From NCBI GenBank assembly GCA_963850525.1, contig CAWKLQ010000004.1, forward strand, positions 868,001 to 932,000: DNA of 64,000 bases, given 5' to 3'. Under the pieces are notes generated by a model, which was given only the letters and a program-made list of their open reading frames with translations, ran no database searches and was not told the DNA's origin. The stretch comes from JAEMQF01 sp963850525. GTDB lineage: Bacteria > Pseudomonadota > Gammaproteobacteria > Burkholderiales > Burkholderiaceae_C. A program made the translations under genes and the position numbers. This document shows positions 46,523 through 54,511 of this stretch, piece by piece. The first letter of the stretch is position 1; each line of letters starts with the position of its first letter.

Positions 46523-47734
46523 ATGTCGGCGATGCCCCGCACCGGTTCGACCCAGGCCACGACGCAAACCCATTGGCAGCGTTTTGCCGTGCCGTTTGAA
46601 TTCCCGGTCGTCTTCACGGAAGGCGTTTTCGACCCCGAGAACACCGCGCTGCGCGACGTGCTCTGTCGGCTGGAGCCGGCCAAGCGGCACCGCGTCGTGT
46701 TTTTCGTCGACGACGGCCTCGTCGGCACGGGCGCCAGCCGCACGACGCTGCTCGAATCGATTGCGAAGTACGCGCAGGCGCACAGCGACGCAATCGAACT
46801 CGCGTGCGAGCCGATCGCCGTTCCCGGTGGCGAAAAAATCAAATCCGAGCTGCACTTCGTCGAGAGCTTTCAGCAAACCCTGTTCGACCTGCACATCGAC
46901 CGCCATTCCTACGTGATCGCGGTGGGCGGCGGCGCCGTGCTCGACGCGGTGGGGCTGATTTCGACGACCACACATCGCGGCCTGCGCCACATCCGCATTC
47001 CCACGACGGTGCTCGCGCAAAACGACTCGGGCGTGGGCGTGAAGAACGGCGTGAATCTGCATGGCGTGAAAAATTTCGTCGGCACGTTTGCGCCGCCGTT
47101 TGCCGTGCTCAACGACATCCGCTTCGTGATGAGCCTGCCCGAGCGCGACAAGATCGCCGGAATGGCCGAAGCGGTGAAGGTCTCGCTGATCCGCGATGCC
47201 GAATTCTTTGGCTGGATCGAGCGCCATCAAGACGAGTTGGCGACGTTCGACCGCAGCTCGATGGCTTACCTGATCCGCCGCTGCGCCGAGCTGCACATGC
47301 GCCAGATCGGCCAGGGCGGCGACCCCTTCGAGATGGGCAGCGCGCGTCCGCTCGATTACGGGCATTGGTCTGCGCACAAACTCGAGAGCCTGACGCGCCA
47401 CCACGTGCGCCACGGCGAAGCGGTGGCGATCGGCATGGCGCTCGACGCGCGCTATTCGGTGCTCGCCGGTTTGCTGAAGCCCGGCGAAGAAGACCGCATT
47501 TGCGCACTCCTCGAATTCCTCGGCTTCGACTTGTGGCACCCGGCGCTCGCCAAAACGGGCGCAAGCGGCGAATCGGTCATCCTGGAAGGCTTGCGCGACT
47601 TTCAAGAGCACCTGGGCGGCGAGTTGTGCGTGACGCTGCTCGCCGACATCGGCGTCGGCGTCGAAGTGCACCAGATCGACCACGCGCGCATGGGCCAGGC
47701 GCTGCAGTGGCTGCAGTCCCGCGCGGACGGCTGA
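46523..47734 (+). CDS. eboD: 3-dehydroquinate synthase-like sugar phosphate cyclase (EboD)
   Basis: This 403-residue protein has the sugar-phosphate cyclase fold: the NAD-binding GGGAVLD at 135-141, PTTVLAQNDSGVGVKNGVN, the metal ligand Glu216 (GMAEAVKVSLIRD), His281/His285 (DYGHWSAHKLE) and His297 (RHGEAVAIGMALD). It is longer at the N-terminus than AroB and differs in the substrate loop, as expected for the EboD branch related to dehydroquinate and valiolone synthases. It would cyclise a sugar phosphate to a cyclitol. It is 37 bp downstream of eboB and 1 bp from eboE. It is not the housekeeping AroB, because no aroK lies next to it. Confidence 0.9.
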   Translation: MSAMPRTGSTQATTQTHWQRFAVPFEFPVVFTEGVFDPENTALRDVLCRLEPAKRHRVVFFVDDGLVGTGASRTTLLESIAKYAQAHSDAIELACEPIAVPGGEKIKSELHFVESFQQTLFDLHIDRHSYVIAVGGGAVLDAVGLISTTTHRGLRHIRIPTTVLAQNDSGVGVKNGVNLHGVKNFVGTFAPPFAVLNDIRFVMSLPERDKIAGMAEAVKVSLIRDAEFFGWIERHQDELATFDRSSMAYLIRRCAELHMRQIGQGGDPFEMGSARPLDYGHWSAHKLESLTRHHVRHGEAVAIGMALDARYSVLAGLLKPGEEDRICALLEFLGFDLWHPALAKTGASGESVILEGLRDFQEHLGGELCVTLLADIGVGVEVHQIDHARMGQALQWLQSRADG

Positions 47735-47735
47735 C

Positions 47736-48953
47736 ATGCATCTCGCAGCGGGCCCGGACTCGGGCCCCGACCTGGGACACCTCACCTACTGCACCAACAT
47801 CCACGCCGGCGAGCCGCTGGACGATGTGATGAGCAGCCTGGCGCGGCACCTGCCCGCCATCAAACAAGCGACTTCCGCGGCGCAGCCCTTCGGCGTGGGC
47901 TTGCGCCTGGGCCACGCCGCGGCGACGAGCTTGCGCGATTCCGGCAAGCTCGCCGAGCTGAAAGACTTTCTCGCCGCCGGCGGCTATTACGTGTTCACCC
48001 TGAACGGCTTCCCCTACGGCGCGTTTCACGGCCGCAAGGTCAAGCAAGACGCCTACGCCCCCGACTGGAGCGACCCGCAGCGCCTCGCGTACACGAATCA
48101 CTTGGCCGACATCCTGAGCGAGTTGCTTCCGGCAGGACAGGTGGGCAGCGTCAGCACCGTGCCGTGCACGTACAAATCGTGGGCGGCGGGCCGGATTGCG
48201 GCGATCGACGACCAGTTGCTGCGCCACGTTGCGCACCTGGTGGAAATCGCGCAGCGCAGCGGGCAGCTGATTTCGCTCGCGCTCGAACCCGAACCCGATT
48301 GTTTTCTCGAAACCATCGCCGAGTCGGTGAGCTACTTCAACGAGCACTTGTTCAGCCGCGCGGCGGTGGCTCGCCTGGCGGGCCTGGCGGGGCTGTCGCG
48401 CAGCGCGGCGCAAGACGCGCTGCATCGCCACATTGGCGTGTGCTACGACGTGTGCCATGCTGCCGTGGAGTTCGAGGACGCTGCGGCGAGCGTTGCGCAA
48501 TTGCGCGCTGCAGGCATTCTGATTGCCAAGCTGCAATTGAGCTCGGCGCTGCGGATCGAGTCGTTCGACGCGCAAAGTGCGCGACACCTCGCGGCCTTCG
48601 CCGAGCCGGTGTATTTGCACCAGGTCGTGCAGCGCAGCCGCGGCGAACTGCGGCGTTTTGTCGATTTGCCCGAGGCGCTCGCCGCGGCCGAAGCGGCGCG
48701 CGACAAGGCGCTGGGCGCGGAATGGCGCGTGCATTTCCATGTGCCGGTTGTTCTCGAGCAGATGCAGCACTTCGGCACGACGCAGACGTTTCTCGCGCAG
48801 ATCCTGGCCTTGCACCGCGAGGAGCCGATCAGCGCTCACCTTGAAGTCGAAACCTACACCTGGGACGTGCTGCCGCCCGAGTACCGAAGCGCCGACTTGA
48901 GCGCGTCGATCGCGCGCGAGTTGAACTGGGTGAAGGCCCAGTTACTGCAATGA
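47736..48953 (+). CDS. eboE: Metabolite traffic protein EboE (xylose-isomerase-like TIM barrel)
   Basis: This 405-residue TIM-barrel protein fits EboE: LTYCTNIHAGEPLDDVMSSLARHLPAIK near the N-terminus, FTLNGFPYGAFHGRKVKQDAYAPDW, HVEIAQRSG-like HLVEIAQRSGQLISLALEPEPDCFLET, and HIGVCYDVCHAAVEFEDAAASVAQL. The LEPEPD, CHA and HFHVPVV segments probably line a metal site as in sugar isomerases. It starts one base after the eboD stop, and its stop overlaps eboC by 4 bp (ATGA), so the three genes are coupled. The enzymatic reaction is unknown. Confidence 0.88.
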   Translation: MHLAAGPDSGPDLGHLTYCTNIHAGEPLDDVMSSLARHLPAIKQATSAAQPFGVGLRLGHAAATSLRDSGKLAELKDFLAAGGYYVFTLNGFPYGAFHGRKVKQDAYAPDWSDPQRLAYTNHLADILSELLPAGQVGSVSTVPCTYKSWAAGRIAAIDDQLLRHVAHLVEIAQRSGQLISLALEPEPDCFLETIAESVSYFNEHLFSRAAVARLAGLAGLSRSAAQDALHRHIGVCYDVCHAAVEFEDAAASVAQLRAAGILIAKLQLSSALRIESFDAQSARHLAAFAEPVYLHQVVQRSRGELRRFVDLPEALAAAEAARDKALGAEWRVHFHVPVVLEQMQHFGTTQTFLAQILALHREEPISAHLEVETYTWDVLPPEYRSADLSASIARELNWVKAQLLQ

Positions 48954-49822
48954 ATCTGCAAACCGCGCTCCAGCTCGGCCGCGTCTCCAACCTGCCGACG
49001 GTGTGGACGAACACGCTCGCCGGCGTCGTGCTCGCCGGCGGCGCCTTCTCCGCAGCCAGCTTCGGCGTGATGCTGCTCGCGTTCTCGCTGTTTTATGTGG
49101 GCGGCATGTTCCTCAACGACGCGTTCGACGCGAAGTTCGACGCGACGACACGGCCGGAGCGCCCCATCCCGCGCGGCGTAGTCAGCGCCGCGCAGGTCTA
49201 TCGCTGGGGCTTTGGCATGCTCGCCGCAGCGATCGTGCTGCTGGGGTGGGTAGGGTTTGATTTCGCGCCGCGCGTCGGTGCCGCACCCGCGCTTGCCGGC
49301 CTGGGCCTTGCCGCGACGATCACGCTCTACGACTGGAACCACAAGAAGAACCTGTTCAGCCCGGTCGTGATGGGCCTGTGCCGGGTGCTCGTGCTTGTCG
49401 CCGCGGGCTTGTGCGTGACGGCCACGCCGGGCGCAGCGCTGTGGATCGCCGCGGCGCTGATGCTCTGCTACCTGATCGGGCTGACGTATGTGGCCAAGCA
49501 GGAGAATCTGGGCCAGGTGGAGAACCTCTGGCCGCTGATCTTTCTCGCAGCGCCAGTCGCGTACGGAATGTGGCTGGCTGCGCAGAACCCCAGCGTGGCT
49601 GTCTTCTGGCTGCTGTTCAGCGGCTGGATGCTTGTTGCGCTGTGGCTGCTGCGGCGCCGCGCCAAGGGCGACATTCCGCGCGCCGTCGTCAGCCTGATCG
49701 CCGGCATTTCGCTGCTCGACGCGATGCTTATCGCCGGCACCGGTGCGCTGGGTCTGGCCGCGCTTGCGCTGCTGGGCTTTGGCGTGACGCTGTTCTTCCA
49801 GCGCTACATCTCCGGCACGTGA
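48950..49822 (+). CDS. eboC: UbiA-like prenyltransferase EboC
   Basis: This 290-residue integral membrane protein has eight or so hydrophobic segments and the Mg-pyrophosphate motif NDAFDAKFD (Asn56, Asp57, Asp60, Asp64) in the first cytoplasmic loop. RPERPIPRGVV follows, and a weaker second site YDWNHKKN. UbiA enzymes attach isoprenoid chains to ring acceptors. The EboC branch lacks a clear classic DxxxD second motif, as here. It is coupled to eboE and is followed by an overlapping ferredoxin gene (GTGA). It would provide the membrane step of the ebo pathway. Confidence 0.92.
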   Translation: MNLQTALQLGRVSNLPTVWTNTLAGVVLAGGAFSAASFGVMLLAFSLFYVGGMFLNDAFDAKFDATTRPERPIPRGVVSAAQVYRWGFGMLAAAIVLLGWVGFDFAPRVGAAPALAGLGLAATITLYDWNHKKNLFSPVVMGLCRVLVLVAAGLCVTATPGAALWIAAALMLCYLIGLTYVAKQENLGQVENLWPLIFLAAPVAYGMWLAAQNPSVAVFWLLFSGWMLVALWLLRRRAKGDIPRAVVSLIAGISLLDAMLIAGTGALGLAALALLGFGVTLFFQRYISGT

Positions 49823-50127
49823 GTCAACCGAGCCCGCACGTGTCCAGCGACAACGCTTGCAAACACGCTCCGGGCGAATTCATTCCGGTCATCGACCGCG
49901 CGGGCTGCGAGGGCAAAGGCGCGTGCGTGCGCGTCTGCCCGGTCGGGGTCTATGCCGTGGGCACGCTGCCCGCCGAGCAACGCGTCGGCCTGGGTGTGCG
50001 CGGCAGGCTCAAGGGCATGGCGCACCGCTGGCAGCAGGCGTTGCTCGTGAATCCGGGGGCGTGCGAAGGCTGCGGTCTGTGCGTGCAAGCCTGCCCCGAG
50101 CAGGCGATCACGTTGGCGCGCGCTTAG
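49819..50127 (+). CDS. Ferredoxin-type 4Fe-4S protein appended to the ebo operon
   Basis: This 102-residue protein starts at a GTG overlapping the eboC stop by 4 bp, so it is co-translated. The C-terminal motif CEGCGLCVQACP is a complete [4Fe-4S] signature. The N-terminal one, CEGKGACVRVCP, has only three of its four cysteines (Lys in place of the second), as in 7Fe ferredoxins or in clusters with an altered ligand. A basic loop lies between the two. It would carry electrons for a redox step linked to the ebo product; it is not one of the standard ebo genes, so its presence is of interest. Confidence 0.82.
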   Translation: MSQPSPHVSSDNACKHAPGEFIPVIDRAGCEGKGACVRVCPVGVYAVGTLPAEQRVGLGVRGRLKGMAHRWQQALLVNPGACEGCGLCVQACPEQAITLARA

Positions 50128-50264
50128 TTGGAGCGCGCCGGGCTCTCTCACGAATTCGCAGTGAGCTCAACGAGATTTTTGGCGGTAGTCGGCCGATTGC
50201 AGTCCTCCGCGCGGCATCGGAGTCCCCTCAGTCTCAGGTTGCACGAAACGCGGAAGGTACGCGG

Positions 50265-51437
50265 TCAGTTCCCCCCTGAGCGACAACTCACGTTCACCTT
50301 CGACAAGTCGCCTGCGACACCCGGCAGCGCCAGCAGGCGCGGGTTCATGACCCGAAACCACAGCGGCGGCACGTAGGCCAGCGGGAACATGCCGAAGTAG
50401 CCGCTCGGCAATTGCGGCAGGTCGTCGAAGTGGCGCAGGCTCTGGTAGCGCCGTGATGGGTAGGCGTGGTGGTCGGAGTGGCGCTGCAGGTGAAACAGCA
50501 CCAGGTTGGTCACCAGATGGTTCGTGTTCCACGAGTGATGCGGCTGCGGCGTCTCGTAGCGCGGCGCCGCGGGGGTCGAGCCCGGCAGGGTGGCGCGCAG
50601 CAGGCCGTAGTGCTCGACGTAATTCGCCGACGTCAGTTGCCACCACGCGACGAGGTTGTGCACCACCAGGAACGGCAGCATCACCGCACCCCAGGCGAAT
50701 ACCAGCGCACCTTGCAGCAGCAACGTCACCGCGTAAGACTGGAGCATGCTGTTGCGCGGGCTCCATGGCGAGCGCCCGAGCCCGGCCAGGCGCTGCGCCT
50801 CCAGCCGCCAGGCGCGCCGGATGCCGCCGGGCAGCGCGCGCAATGCGAAGCGGTAAATGCTTTCGCCCATGCGTGCGCTCGCGTGATCCTGCGGTGTCGC
50901 CACCCAGCGGTGATGGCCGCGCCCATGCTCGACCGTGAAGTGGCCGTAAGCCGGCACCGCGAGAACGAGTCGGGCGAGCCACTGCTCGACGCGCGTCGCC
51001 TTGTGCCCGAGTTCGTGACCCGTGTTGATTCCGAGGCCCGAGCCTGCGCCCGCCACATACGCGAGCACGCCGATGGCCCACCAGGGCAGCGCTTGGGTTC
51101 CCACCCACCACGCGCAACCGACCAAGGCGACGAAGTGCAGCGGCACGGTCGCCCACGTCAGCCAACGGTAGTAGCGGTCGGCTTCGAGCTGCGGCACGAC
51201 TTCTTCGGGTGGGTTGTTCGTGTCTTCGCCGATCCACGCGTCGAGCAGCGGCAGCAGGCCGTAGCTGATGATCAGCGGCAGCGTCAGCGCCACCGGCCAG
51301 CCACTCGCCGCGTGCGCCGCGATGCCGGCGAACGGTATCAGGGGATACACCACAGAGAGCAGCCACCAGCCGCGTTTGCGATCGCGGTAGGCGACGGCCT
51401 TGCCGGTGCGGGTGAGCGCGTGCAGGGTATGCGCCAT
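50265..51437 (-). CDS. alkB: Alkane 1-monooxygenase (AlkB-type membrane di-iron hydroxylase)
   Basis: This 390-residue integral membrane protein carries all AlkB histidine boxes: GHELGHK (His141, His145), VEHGRGHHRWVATPQDHASARMGES (His171, His175, His176) and LQRHSDHHAYPSRRYQSLR (His320, His323, His324), plus the NYVEHYGL signature at about 272-279. It hydroxylates terminal methyl groups of medium-chain alkanes or related terpenoids with electrons from rubredoxin. No rubredoxin or rubredoxin reductase lies nearby. ATG 51437 (MAHTLHAL) and ATG 51449 are both possible starts. The gene points towards the ebo operon and diverges from the SDR gene. Confidence 0.93.
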   Translation of the reverse strand: MAHTLHALTRTGKAVAYRDRKRGWWLLSVVYPLIPFAGIAAHAASGWPVALTLPLIISYGLLPLLDAWIGEDTNNPPEEVVPQLEADRYYRWLTWATVPLHFVALVGCAWWVGTQALPWWAIGVLAYVAGAGSGLGINTGHELGHKATRVEQWLARLVLAVPAYGHFTVEHGRGHHRWVATPQDHASARMGESIYRFALRALPGGIRRAWRLEAQRLAGLGRSPWSPRNSMLQSYAVTLLLQGALVFAWGAVMLPFLVVHNLVAWWQLTSANYVEHYGLLRATLPGSTPAAPRYETPQPHHSWNTNHLVTNLVLFHLQRHSDHHAYPSRRYQSLRHFDDLPQLPSGYFGMFPLAYVPPLWFRVMNPRLLALPGVAGDLSKVNVSCRSGGN

Positions 51438-51496
51438 GGCCGCCAGCATAGCGCGCACGCCACAATTCGGGACGGGTGGATTTGCCGGGAGTGCCA

Positions 51497-52261
51497 ATGA
51501 AAGATCTGTTCTCTCTTGCGGGCCGAACTGCACTGATCACCGGCGGTTCACGCGGCATCGGGCGCATGATCGCCGCGGGCTTTCTTGCGCAAGGTGCGCG
51601 GGTCTACATCTCGTCGCGCAAGGCTGCCGCGTGCGAGCAGGCGGCGCTCGAGCTGGGCGCTGCCGGCCCGTGCGTTGCGCTGCCCGCCGATGTCTCCACG
51701 CTCGCCGGTGTCCAGGGTCTCGCGGCGGCGCTGGCGGCGCGTGAAGGTGCGCTGGACATCCTCGTGAACAACGCCGGCGCGGCCTGGGCTGCGGCGTTCG
51801 ATGAATTTCCGGAAAGTGGTTGGGACAAGGTGGTCGACCTGAACCTGAAGGCGCCGTTCTTCCTGACGCAAGCGCTGCATGACATGCTGCGCCGCGCTGC
51901 GCAGCACCGGCCGGCGAAGGTGATCAACATCGCGTCGATCGACGGCGTCTCAGTGAATCCGCAGGAAACCTATCCATACGCGGCGAGCAAGGCGGGGCTG
52001 ATCCACCTGACGCGGCGCATGGCGCTGCGCCTGGCGCGCGACAACATCGTCGTCAGCGCGATCGCGCCGGGCGCGTTTGCGTCGGACATGAACCGCGACG
52101 CACGCGACCACGGCGACGACGTCGCGCGGCGCATCCCGATCGGCCGCATCGGCCGCGACGAAGACATGGCCGGCGCGGCGATTTACCTCGCGTCGCGTGC
52201 CGGTGACTATGTGGTGGGCGAGACCCTGATCGTCGACGGCGGCGTGACGCACGCGCGTTAG
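51497..52261 (+). CDS. Short-chain dehydrogenase/reductase (SDR)
   Basis: This 254-residue classical SDR has the cofactor motif TGGSRGIG near residue 20, NNAG, the catalytic Ser in INIASIDG with Tyr and Lys in YPYAASKAG, and IAPGAFASDM. It is an NAD(P)-dependent alcohol or ketone oxidoreductase with unknown substrate. GGGAG 7 nt before ATG 51497 supports this start over the GTG at 51476. It is divergent from alkB with a 59-bp gap, so a role in oxidising AlkB-derived alcohols is possible but unproven. Confidence 0.9.
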   Translation: MKDLFSLAGRTALITGGSRGIGRMIAAGFLAQGARVYISSRKAAACEQAALELGAAGPCVALPADVSTLAGVQGLAAALAAREGALDILVNNAGAAWAAAFDEFPESGWDKVVDLNLKAPFFLTQALHDMLRRAAQHRPAKVINIASIDGVSVNPQETYPYAASKAGLIHLTRRMALRLARDNIVVSAIAPGAFASDMNRDARDHGDDVARRIPIGRIGRDEDMAGAAIYLASRAGDYVVGETLIVDGGVTHAR

Positions 52262-52295
52262 CCAGCCCGCCAGAGGCGCTGCGCCCCCTGCCGCG

Positions 52296-53870
52296 TCAAG
52301 GTAACGCGGCCCGCACCTCGAAGGCGTAGCTCGCCTGGTCGGAGCGGCCCGTGTACTCGAAGCCCTTGCGCAGCGCCCAGACCGACATCTCGTGGTGCAG
52401 CGGAATCAAGGCCTGCTTCTCGCCGATCGCGACGTCGGTGGCGCGTGCCAGCAGGGCATTGCGCTGCGCCTCGTCGGTGGTGATCATGGCGCTGCGGATC
52501 AGCGCGTCGACACCCGCGTCGGAAAAGCGGCCGCGGTTCGATTGGCCCATGCCGGTGCGCGCATCGTGGCTGCCGATCAACGCGCGCAGCGGCGAACTCG
52601 CTTCGCCGGTCTGCGTGCTCCAGCCCGCCAGGTAGAACGAATAGTCGAGTTTGTCCAGGCGCGAGAAAAACAGCCTCGCCGGCAAGGCCTCGACGCGCAC
52701 CCGGATCCCGACACGCGCCAGCATCGCCGCCACCGCGTGTGCGGTGGGCACGTCTTGCTGATAGCGGTTCTGCGGCGTGTGCAAGGTGAGGGCGAAGCCG
52801 TTGGGGTAACCGGCCTGCGCCAGCAAACGCTTTGCCGTGTCGATGTCGGGTGCCGGCAGCGCCGTCAGGTTGCGGCTCGTTCCGGCGCGGTCTTGCGGGA
52901 GCAACTGGCCGGCGGGCAAGGCGCGCCCTTCGAGCAGGCGGGCGACGAGCGCGCTGCGGTCCAGCGCGATCGACATGGCGCGCCGCACCGTGGCGTCCTG
53001 CAAAGGGTTATTGCGCAGCGGATTGCCATCCTTGCCCTTGACGAAAGGCGAGGGTGCGCGCTGGCTGTCGACGTGCAAATAGATGAGCCGGTTCGTCACG
53101 GCAGAGACGAGCTGGACCTTGGGCTCCTTGGCCAGCCGCGCCATCTGCTCGCCGCTCACGTCTTCGATCATTTGCACTTCGCCAGCCAGCAAGGCGGCCA
53201 GACGAAGTTGCGGATCGGCAATGAAACGCAACTTGAGCGTCGGCCATGCCGGCTTGGGCCCCCAGTAGCTGTCGTTGCGTTCCAGGAGAACGAACTTGCC
53301 GGCAACGAACTGCTTCAATTTGAACGGGCCCGTGCCGATGTGCCACGCGCCCGCGTCGGCCGCGGAAGCCTGAACGATGCGGATAGCCGCCAGATCGTGC
53401 GTCAGCAAGGGATAGGGGTGGCGCGTCTTGATGCGCAGCGCATGCGCGTCGATGCGCCCCACCGATTCGATGCGCCGTGTGAACTGGCCGAACGACGTGG
53501 CGCCGTCGGGCAGCGCGGCGGCCCGGCTCAGCGACGCGATCACGTCGTCGACGGTGCAGGGGGTGCCGTCGTGCCAGGTCACGCCGCGGCGCAGTTTGAA
53601 GTCCCAGGTGGTGGCGTCGCGGGCCAGCCACGATACGGCGAGCGCCGGCCGCAACGCTTCGTGCGAGTCTCGCGCGATGAGCGTGTCGAAGAGGTGGTCG
53701 ATGACGCTGTTGTTGCCGGCGACGTTGCGCTCGTGAGGATCGAGCGTCTGCAACGGCGTGGCCAAGCCGACTGCAAAGTCTTGCGCCGCTGCGCTGGACA
53801 CGGCGCCGAGCAGCGCCGCCACGAGCAATGAGCGGTCAGCAAATCCAGCAATGCATCGTGCGTAGTTCAT
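52296..53870 (-). CDS. ABC transporter periplasmic peptide/oligopeptide-binding protein (SBP_bac_5)
   Basis: This 524-residue protein has a signal peptide (LLVAALLGAVSSAAAQ) and the family 5 solute-binding pattern: LQTLDPHERN, LAVSWLARDATTWDFKLRRGVTWHDGTPCTVDDV, GTGPFKLKQFVAGKFVLLERNDSYWG, and VRRAMSIALDRSALVARLLEGRALPAGQLLP. It binds peptides, nickel or other ligands in the periplasm. No permease or ATPase genes lie nearby, so it is an orphan binding protein. It is convergent with the SDR gene. The ligand is unknown. Confidence 0.92.
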   Translation of the reverse strand: MNYARCIAGFADRSLLVAALLGAVSSAAAQDFAVGLATPLQTLDPHERNVAGNNSVIDHLFDTLIARDSHEALRPALAVSWLARDATTWDFKLRRGVTWHDGTPCTVDDVIASLSRAAALPDGATSFGQFTRRIESVGRIDAHALRIKTRHPYPLLTHDLAAIRIVQASAADAGAWHIGTGPFKLKQFVAGKFVLLERNDSYWGPKPAWPTLKLRFIADPQLRLAALLAGEVQMIEDVSGEQMARLAKEPKVQLVSAVTNRLIYLHVDSQRAPSPFVKGKDGNPLRNNPLQDATVRRAMSIALDRSALVARLLEGRALPAGQLLPQDRAGTSRNLTALPAPDIDTAKRLLAQAGYPNGFALTLHTPQNRYQQDVPTAHAVAAMLARVGIRVRVEALPARLFFSRLDKLDYSFYLAGWSTQTGEASSPLRALIGSHDARTGMGQSNRGRFSDAGVDALIRSAMITTDEAQRNALLARATDVAIGEKQALIPLHHEMSVWALRKGFEYTGRSDQASYAFEVRAALP

Positions 53871-54187
53871 GGCGGCGGCATTTCATGCTAGCTCAGCACG
53901 CTGCGCAGCGGCGTGCGATTTCCGGGCATGCCGGCCACCGTGCGTCGCCTGGATCGCACTGCCGAGGACAACATCACGCCGCGACGGGCCGCGGCGCGCG
54001 GCGTCTGCCGCGACCGCGAAGGCGTAACGATTGGTGGGCCGGAGTGCACGCCGCGCCGCGAATCCGGGATCGACGCAGCGCCGTGCAAAACGCCACGCGC
54101 GCCTGTTGCTGCCCGCGTCGACGCCGTGCACGGCAGCCGCGGATTGCCGAAACTGCGAGGGTCATGTTGACGCGCGTGGAGAAGCGA
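53871..54187. other. Gene-free 317-bp stretch
   Basis: This interval between the peptide-binding protein start and the small hypothetical gene holds open frames on both strands, but all are Arg/Ala-rich with no domain or ribosome-binding site. It must contain the promoters of the two divergent genes. I see no tRNA, repeat or hairpin with a T-run; CTCAGCACGCTGCGCAGCG near 53890 gives only a short stem. Confidence 0.5.
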
Positions 54188-54496
54188 ATGGCGAGAGCGA
54201 GTTCTGGATCCGACAGTGCGCAGTTGCGCGATCGATTGATGGCCAGCGAGCCCATGAAGCGCGTCGCGGCGCTGCACGATCTGGAATGCCAAGTCGAGCG
54301 GGGACCGACGCCGCCTGGTGCACGCCTGGCGCAGGCGATCCGCGAGTTCGTCGCGCGCGGCATGCCGTTCTATTCGAACGTCGACCCGCACTACCTCGCC
54401 TGGGTCGAGCGTGCCGTCGACTATTGGGAGCGCCTGCAGCGCGGGCGCAGCGAGTCGTTCGAGTCGACGCGCGAGCCGCGCGCGGTCAGCGCCTGA
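54188..54496 (+). CDS. Small conserved-looking hypothetical protein
   Basis: This 102-residue protein has no recognised domain. The sequence is hydrophilic with helices (LRDRLMASEPMKRVAALHDLE, LAQAIREFVARG) and an aromatic patch MPFYSNVDPHYLAWVERAVDYWERLQ, which suggests a real fold. The ATG at 54188 with GGAG 8 nt upstream is the best start; ATG 54164 is an alternative. It converges with the NUDIX-MBL gene. No function can be assigned. Confidence 0.6.
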   Translation: MARASSGSDSAQLRDRLMASEPMKRVAALHDLECQVERGPTPPGARLAQAIREFVARGMPFYSNVDPHYLAWVERAVDYWERLQRGRSESFESTREPRAVSA

Positions 54497-54511
54497 GCGG
54501 CGCCCGGGCGC

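Noticed and set aside
53888..54391. A 167-residue minus-strand open frame
   Set aside because: It is Arg/Ala-rich with no domain and overlaps the likely small gene at 54188 on the other strand.
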